A DNA stretch of 64,000 nt from Achromobacter dolens (GTDB taxonomy: Bacteria > Pseudomonadota > Gammaproteobacteria > Burkholderiales > Burkholderiaceae_B). The stretch lies in contig NZ_CADIJW010000028.1 in NCBI RefSeq assembly GCF_902859745.1, positions 1 to 64,000 on the forward strand, in the 5' to 3' direction. The notes under the pieces are model-generated. The model was given only the letters and a program-made list of their open reading frames with translations. It was not told the origin of the DNA and ran no database searches. Positions 59,255-64,000 of this stretch are shown piece by piece; positions within the stretch are counted from its first letter, which is position 1, and each line of letters starts with the position of its first letter. A program made the translations under genes and the position numbers.

Positions 59255-60157
59255 TCAGTCCCCGGCCAGCGCCGCCGCCAGCGTGCGCGCCGCCGGGCCC
59301 AGCGGCTGGTCGATGCGGTGCGCCAGGTAGACCTCCGTGGCCACCTGGCTGCCGCGCCCGAGGCTGCCGGTGGGCAGGCGCAGCAGCCGGCCTTCGGCCA
59401 GGTCGCGCTCGACCAGCCACAGCGGCAGGCGGCCCCAGCCAAGGCCTGCCAGGATCAGCGCATGTTTGGTGTCCTGGCCGCTGACGCGGCAGGTCTGCGG
59501 CGACAGCACCGCGAAGTCGCGGCCGGCGCTGAGCGTGGACGGATCGATCTGCACCACCTGCAGGTGATCGGCCAGGTCGGGCGCGGTCAGCGCCGCGCCG
59601 TCGGCCACGCGCGCGGCCAGGGGATGGTTGGCGCCGACCACCGCCACCATCTGTACCGACGACAACGCCTGCATGGCGATGCGCGGATGGCGGAAATGTT
59701 CGCCGGCGATGATGCCCAGTTGGTGGCTGCCATCGAGCAGCGCGGCGATCGGTCCGCCCAGCGGCAGCACCGCGACGCGCGTGGCGACCGACGGATAGGC
59801 CGCCCGCAGGCGGTTCAGCGCGGCGCCGACCTGGGCGATCGGATACAGGGTGTCCACCGCCAGCGACAGTTCCAGCTCGACTCCGTCGCCCAATCCCTGG
59901 GCGCGGGCCCGCATGGCGTCCACCCGCAGCAGGATGTCGCGCGCATTGGCCAGCAGCGCCTGGCCTTCCGGCGTCATGACAGGGCGGTGGCCGCCCCGGT
60001 CGAACAGCTTCACGCCCAACTGCGTTTCCATGTTGGCGATGGCATGACTGACGGCCGACTGCACCCGCGCGAGCTGCCTGGCGGCGGCGCGGAAACTGCC
60101 GGTGTCGGCCACGGCCGCGAACACGCGTAGCTGGTCCAGGGTGAGGGCGTCTATCAT
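59255..60157 (-). CDS. LysR-family transcriptional regulator
   Basis: This 300-residue protein has the opening MIDALTLDQLRVFAAVADTG, helix-turn-helix SFRAAARQLARVQSAVSHAIANMETQLGV, the KLFDRGG wing and an effector domain. It is divergent from an MFS transporter gene, with a GATCT-N7-AGATC box between them, so it likely controls that transporter. The inducer is unknown. Confidence 0.93.
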   Translation of the reverse strand: MIDALTLDQLRVFAAVADTGSFRAAARQLARVQSAVSHAIANMETQLGVKLFDRGGHRPVMTPEGQALLANARDILLRVDAMRARAQGLGDGVELELSLAVDTLYPIAQVGAALNRLRAAYPSVATRVAVLPLGGPIAALLDGSHQLGIIAGEHFRHPRIAMQALSSVQMVAVVGANHPLAARVADGAALTAPDLADHLQVVQIDPSTLSAGRDFAVLSPQTCRVSGQDTKHALILAGLGWGRLPLWLVERDLAEGRLLRLPTGSLGRGSQVATEVYLAHRIDQPLGPAARTLAAALAGD

Positions 60158-60167
60158 CGTGCGTCCT

Positions 60168-60184
60168 GATCTATTTTCAAGATC
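60168..60184. promoter_or_regulatory. LysR-type box between LysR and MFS genes
   Basis: GATCT-N7-AGATC is a perfect 5-bp inverted repeat of the T-N11-A class bound by LysR proteins, 10 bases before the LysR start. The short direct repeat ATCGGTTCC follows at 60182-60190 and 60215-60223, 33 bases (about three turns) apart. Confidence 0.5.
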
Positions 60185-60264
60185 GGTTCCATCAAAAGAT
60201 TATCACTTATCAGAATCGGTTCCGGCCGGCATGCTGGCGGCATTGCAAGCGAGGAGAGGCAGGG

Positions 60265-61473
60265 ATGGAAAAGGTGGAAGGCGCGGCGCGGGCCGGCCGG
60301 CCGGCGGCGACCCGTTGGGGGGCGGTGCTGGCGATCGTGGGCGCCGGCGTGGTGGCGTCGTTGCAGGTCGGCAAGGTGATCATCGCGGCGCCCTTGCTGC
60401 GGCGCGACCTGGGGCTTGACCTGGCGTCGATCGGCACGCTGACGGCGGTGTTCTCGATCCTGGGCGTGCTGGGCGGCATCGCGGCGGGCGGCGTGATCGC
60501 GCGTTTCGGCGCGCGCCGCATGCTGCTGTCAGGCCTGGCGACGGTCGCGGCGGGCACGGCGGCGGGCGCGCTGGCGCCAGGTTATGGCGCGCTGCTGACC
60601 TCGCGCGTGGTCGAGGGCCTGGGTTTCCTCCTGATCACGGTGGCAGGGCCGGCGGCCTTGCAGCGCCTGGTGCTGCCCGCCAGCCGCGACCTGGCTTTCG
60701 CGCTGTGGAGCTGCTACATGCCGGCGGGCATGGCGATCGCGATGCTGGCCTCGCAGGCCTTCGGCGACTGGCACGCCTACTGGTGGTGCGCCGGCGCGGC
60801 CGCCGTGATCGCGCTGGCCTGCGTCGCCGCGCTGGCGCCGCCCACGCCCGCCGGCGCCGGCCTGTCCTGGCGCGGGCTGCGGCAGGACACAACCGATACG
60901 CTGGGCGCGGCCGGCCCGATGCTGCTGGCGGCTTCGTTCACGCTCTACAGCCTGATGTTCTTCGCGCTGTTCACCTTCCTGCCGGTGCTGCTGATGGACA
61001 AGCTCGGCCTGCCGCTGGCCACCGCCGGGCTGTACAGCGCGGCCGCCAGCGCCGCCAACATCATCGGCAACCTGGGCGCCGGCGTGCTGTTGTCACGCGG
61101 CTGGCGGCGCTCGACCCTGATCGCCTGCGCCAGCGTGGCGATGGGCGGGGTGGCGCTGCTGATTTTCCGCTCGGTGTTCCCGGCGATGCCGACCTTCCTG
61201 CTGTGCGTGCTGTTCTCGGCCGTGGGCGGCCTGATCCCGGCGACGCTGCTGGGCACCGCGCCGCGGGTGGCGCCTCGGCCCGCGCTGACGGCGGCCACGG
61301 TCGGCCTGGTGATGATGGGCAGCAACCTGGGGCAGGTGATCGGGCCGGTGACGGTGGGCGGGGTGATCGACCGCTATGGCTGGGCGCAGGCCTCGCTGGT
61401 GGTGGCGGCGGCGGCGCTGGGCGGCGTGGCCATCGCCTGGCGCCTGCGGCGGCTGCACGGCGCCCGCTTGTAG
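60265..61473 (+). CDS. MFS transporter
   Basis: This 402-residue protein has about 12 hydrophobic helices. The loop IARFGARRM after helix 2 fits the MFS motif A region, and a second half-repeat begins near residue 215. It has the cyanate/nitrate-like CynX-type length and is probably an inner-membrane proton-coupled importer or exporter. The substrate is unknown. It is divergent from, and likely controlled by, the LysR at 59255-60157. Confidence 0.9.
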   Translation: MEKVEGAARAGRPAATRWGAVLAIVGAGVVASLQVGKVIIAAPLLRRDLGLDLASIGTLTAVFSILGVLGGIAAGGVIARFGARRMLLSGLATVAAGTAAGALAPGYGALLTSRVVEGLGFLLITVAGPAALQRLVLPASRDLAFALWSCYMPAGMAIAMLASQAFGDWHAYWWCAGAAAVIALACVAALAPPTPAGAGLSWRGLRQDTTDTLGAAGPMLLAASFTLYSLMFFALFTFLPVLLMDKLGLPLATAGLYSAAASAANIIGNLGAGVLLSRGWRRSTLIACASVAMGGVALLIFRSVFPAMPTFLLCVLFSAVGGLIPATLLGTAPRVAPRPALTAATVGLVMMGSNLGQVIGPVTVGGVIDRYGWAQASLVVAAAALGGVAIAWRLRRLHGARL

Positions 61474-61557
61474 GCGCGGGATCCGGCCGCGGCGCGCCAA
61501 TGCGGCGGCTGTCATGTGAACGGCCTATCATGGGGCATTGTTCCCGCTGGAGTCCCC

Positions 61558-62226
61558 ATGCCTACGCCCGCCCCGCGCCTGGTCATCTTCGATTGCGATG
61601 GCGTCCTGATCGATAGCGAAATCATCGCGGCCCGCGCCCAGTCGCGCGCGCTGGCCGAACACGGCATCGCCATCACGCCGCAGGAAGCGGCGCGGCGATT
61701 CGCCGGCATTCCCGACGCCGATATGTGGCAGACCCTGCAGGACGAGAACGCGCGCGCCTTGCCGGCGGATTTTGCGCGCCAGTACGCAGATCGGCTGCAG
61801 GACACCTTCCGCCAGGAGCTGCGCGCCTTGCCCGGGGTGCGCGAGACCCTGGCCGCCCTGCGCCAGCGCGGCATGGCGTATTGCGTGGCCTCCAGCAGCA
61901 CGCCGCCCAAGCTGGAGGCGGCGCTCAAGCTGGTCGGGCTGTGGGAGGAATTCGCGCCCAACGTATTCAGCACCGCGCAGGTGGCGCATGGCAAGCCGGC
62001 GCCGGACGTGTTCCTGTTCGCCGCGCGGCAGATGCGCACCGCGATCCTGGAGTGCGTGGTGGTCGAGGACAGCGTGCCCGGCGTGCGCGCCGCCCGCGCC
62101 GCGCGCATGCGCGCGGTGGGCTACATCGGCGCTTCGCACAACGGGCCGGACCAGCGCAAGCGCCTGCTGGACGAAGGCGCGTTCGAGGTCATCGACGACC
62201 TGCGGCGGCTGTCGGAGATCATCTAG
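61558..62226 (+). CDS. HAD-superfamily hydrolase (subfamily IA)
   Basis: This 222-residue protein has motif I FDCDGVLIDSE (catalytic Asp pair), motif II VASSSTPPKLE, motif III lysine in HGKPAPDVFLFAA and motif IV VVEDSVPGVRAARAA. This is a beta-phosphoglucomutase/phosphatase-like HAD with a helical cap. ATG 61558 is preceded by GGAG; the opening at 61516 adds 14 unlikely residues. The phosphorylated substrate is unknown. Confidence 0.92.
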   Translation: MPTPAPRLVIFDCDGVLIDSEIIAARAQSRALAEHGIAITPQEAARRFAGIPDADMWQTLQDENARALPADFARQYADRLQDTFRQELRALPGVRETLAALRQRGMAYCVASSSTPPKLEAALKLVGLWEEFAPNVFSTAQVAHGKPAPDVFLFAARQMRTAILECVVVEDSVPGVRAARAARMRAVGYIGASHNGPDQRKRLLDEGAFEVIDDLRRLSEII

Positions 62227-62294
62227 CCGCGGTCGCGCGCGCGCCGCCATGGCATTGCCACCGGCGCGCGTCGGCGATGGCGGCGGGCCATGCG

Positions 62295-62678
62295 TCAGCG
62301 GCTCTTGGCTATCACGCCGGTCATGTATTCGTTCAGGTCGCGGAAATCCTTGACCGTCCAGGCGTGCGGCGGCACCTTCACGCCGTTTTCGCGCAAGGTC
62401 CTGGGAATCAGGTCGCCGTTGGGACGCAGGATCACCGAGGACACGATGACGCCCGGATAGTCGATCAGCCGCTTCCTGAAGGCGGCGGTGGTCAGATCCG
62501 GGGTGGGCGGGTTGCTTTTCCTGGCCAGCGGCCCGGTACCCTTGATGTCCGCGCCATGGCACATGGCGCAGCGTTGCTGGAACAGATTCCTGCCGTTGAT
62601 GTTCTCGGCATGGGAAGGCGAAGTTTGAACCAGCGCGGAAAATCCCAGCGCGGCCAGGGCAATCGTTGTTGTTTTCAT
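62295..62678 (-). CDS. Periplasmic c-type cytochrome
   Basis: This 127-residue protein has a Sec signal peptide (cleavage near SHA-EN, residue 24) and one haem c site C37-A-M-C40-H41. A short class I cytochrome domain follows, with a methionine near the C-terminus (EYMTGV) as possible axial ligand. It probably carries electrons in the periplasm. No partner oxidase or dehydrogenase gene is adjacent. The 172 bases upstream show no recognisable feature. Confidence 0.9.
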   Translation of the reverse strand: MKTTTIALAALGFSALVQTSPSHAENINGRNLFQQRCAMCHGADIKGTGPLARKSNPPTPDLTTAAFRKRLIDYPGVIVSSVILRPNGDLIPRTLRENGVKVPPHAWTVKDFRDLNEYMTGVIAKSR

Positions 62679-62850
62679 GAAGGCGTGTGGTATCGATCGG
62701 CGTCACGCTCGGCCGACTCGGCGGCGCCAGGCCATGGTCCCGATCCGGGTGATGGCATCCAGGTCCTGGATCGCGCGAAAAAAGCGCCTCGCATTCCAGG
62801 GCCTGGCGGCCTTGTCCGCTTGCCGTCGCGCGCTTGAGCGCCGACGCCGT

Positions 62851-63804
62851 CTAAGCGGGCAGCGGCTCGGGCTTGACCCGCACCGCGCTGAGCACGCCGA
62901 TCATCAGCAGGGCAATGCCGGCCAGCGTCAACGGCTGCGGCATGCTGCCGCGCAGGATGAAGGCGTAGGCCAGCGCCGCCAGCGTCTCGAACACGATCAA
63001 CTGCCCGGCCAGCGCGGTCGGCAGGCGCTGGCTGGCTTCGTTCCAGCACAGCGTGCCCAGCCACGAGGCGAACAGGCCGATGAGGATCATCAGGCCGAGG
63101 AACACCTGCGGGCGCGGCCCCAGCGGCATGTCGAAACCGCTGCCGGTGGCGGCCATGCCGCCCCACAGCAGGCCGTAGCCGGCCAGCGCGAGCGGCAGGG
63201 TGGCCACGCCCTGGGCGGTGGCCCAGGTGCGCGGACTGCGGCCCGGATGGTCGCGCAGCCAATCGGCGTTGCGCAGCGGATACCAGGTCCAGCACGCCAC
63301 CGCGCACAGCGCCAGCACGGCGCCGATGGCGTAGCGCGACAGGTCGGCGTCGGCCTCCTGGCGCAGCGCCTGCAATTCGACCTGGTTGACGCAGGCGATG
63401 CCCAGCGCGATCAGCGCCAGCGGGGGCGCCAGCCGCTTCCAGGGCAGGCGGCCGTCGCGGCGCGCGTTGCGCAGGTTGGCGCAGATGGCGATCACCACCG
63501 GCAGCGTGCCGATGATCATGGTGGGCACCGGGCCGCCGGCGCGCTGGATGGCGCTGGCCAGGCACAGGTAGTACAGCAGGTTGCCGATGGCGGCCAGCTT
63601 CAGGGCCTCGATCCAGTCGGCGCGGCTGAGCTGGCGCAGCGCCTTGCGGTCGAGCCAGGCCAGCGGGATGGCGATCAGGCCGAAAGCCAGATAGCGCGCC
63701 ACCGATTGCAGGGCGGCGGGGTATTCCGGCAGCAGCAGCGGGCCGACGAACACCAGCCCCCACATCAGTCCGGCCGCCAGCGCGTACAAGGTTCCTGCCC
63801 ACAT
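62851..63804 (-). CDS. DMT-superfamily (EamA-like) transporter
   Basis: This 317-residue protein has about ten hydrophobic helices arranged as two EamA-type halves, with segments MWGLVFVGPLLLPEY, ALRQLSRADWIEALKLAAIGNLLYY and a second-half WTWYPLRNADWL. It is probably an inner-membrane exporter of amino acids or similar metabolites. ATG 63804 with GGGAA upstream is preferred over TTG 63816. Confidence 0.9.
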   Translation of the reverse strand: MWAGTLYALAAGLMWGLVFVGPLLLPEYPAALQSVARYLAFGLIAIPLAWLDRKALRQLSRADWIEALKLAAIGNLLYYLCLASAIQRAGGPVPTMIIGTLPVVIAICANLRNARRDGRLPWKRLAPPLALIALGIACVNQVELQALRQEADADLSRYAIGAVLALCAVACWTWYPLRNADWLRDHPGRSPRTWATAQGVATLPLALAGYGLLWGGMAATGSGFDMPLGPRPQVFLGLMILIGLFASWLGTLCWNEASQRLPTALAGQLIVFETLAALAYAFILRGSMPQPLTLAGIALLMIGVLSAVRVKPEPLPA

Positions 63805-63932
63805 GAAGATTCCCAACGGGTATTTGATAGACGGGGCAGTCTAGCGGCGGCTGGGGCGGCCGGTCTTGTACCAGATTGCTGCGGGCCGCCAGCCCGGCGC
63901 GGCAGCCGATTCGCGGCCCGGCGCCGGGCGGC

Positions 63933-64000
63933 TCAGGCGCGCACCTGCCTCTGGTAGCGGGCGGGCGTGACGCCGTAGCGGCGGGTGAAGGCGCGGGTCA
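63933..64000 (-). CDS. C-terminus of an AraC-family regulator (partial)
   Basis: The last 22 codons before the stop at 63933-63935 read TRAFTRRYGVTPARYQRQVRA. This is the end of the second AraC helix-turn-helix, whose conserved FxRxYGxTPxxYR pattern is visible. The rest of the gene lies beyond the window. It is on the same strand as, and upstream of, the DMT transporter gene. Confidence 0.85.
   Translation of the reverse strand, partial: TRAFTRRYGVTPARYQRQVRA

Noticed and set aside
1-64000. Absence of TssA and TssM as a sign of a broken T6SS
   Set aside because: All other core genes are intact and the left-arm minus-strand operon runs out of the window, so the missing genes most likely lie beyond position 1.

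Overview
The window is high-GC DNA (mostly about 65-70 percent by eye) with betaproteobacterial gene content. The mix of a type VI secretion system (T6SS), a DUF3348/DUF802/OmpA/DUF2894 operon, LysR and MarR regulators and a DUF169 protein suggests Alcaligenaceae, most likely an Achromobacter or Bordetella relative. No rRNA, tRNA, CRISPR array, insertion sequence or phage integrase was seen.

Region 1 (1-39840) is a large T6SS island. Its left arm, leaving the window on the minus strand, holds a TagX-like M15 peptidase and the start of a two-helix membrane protein. The plus strand at 1323-9985 carries an anchored Cys-rich protein, a VgrG, a DUF4123 adaptor and a Tle1-like effector between two DUF3304 lipoproteins. 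The minus-strand operon 19072-10022 carries TssJ, TssK, TssL, a 1702-residue VgrG with a C-terminal HExxH zinc-peptidase domain, an exported candidate immunity protein and a small membrane protein. The plus-strand operon 19229-39840 carries a TPR-like lipoprotein, TssB, TssC, Hcp, TssE, TssF, TssG and ClpV. It continues into a third VgrG, a second DUF4123 adaptor, a VasX-like pore-forming effector, four membrane proteins that are probably immunity factors, and one immunity-gene fragment. TssA and TssM are absent and presumably lie left of position 1.

Region 2 (39918-46938) holds a carotenoid-oxygenase gene with a likely two-site operator, then a minus-strand operon of DUF3348, DUF802, OmpA/MotB-like and DUF2894 proteins. 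DUF802 has a MotA/TolQ-like channel fold followed by a long tail containing four 131-residue tandem repeats. Its OmpA partner keeps the MotB-type membrane aspartate. The set looks like an ion-driven envelope machine of unknown job and is the most interesting lead here.

Region 3 (47102-64000) is general accessory and housekeeping content. It includes a beta-propeller protein with its regulator, a SUKH-type protein, a family III CoA transferase divergent from an HTH-citrate synthase fusion, a DUF6882-like protein, an RlaP-like nucleotidyltransferase, and a MarR regulator coupled to a HEAT-type DNA repair protein. Then come a GST divergent from a LysR regulator, an acetyltransferase, a DUF169 protein, a LysR regulator divergent from an MFS transporter, a HAD phosphatase, a cytochrome c, a DMT transporter and the end of an AraC regulator.
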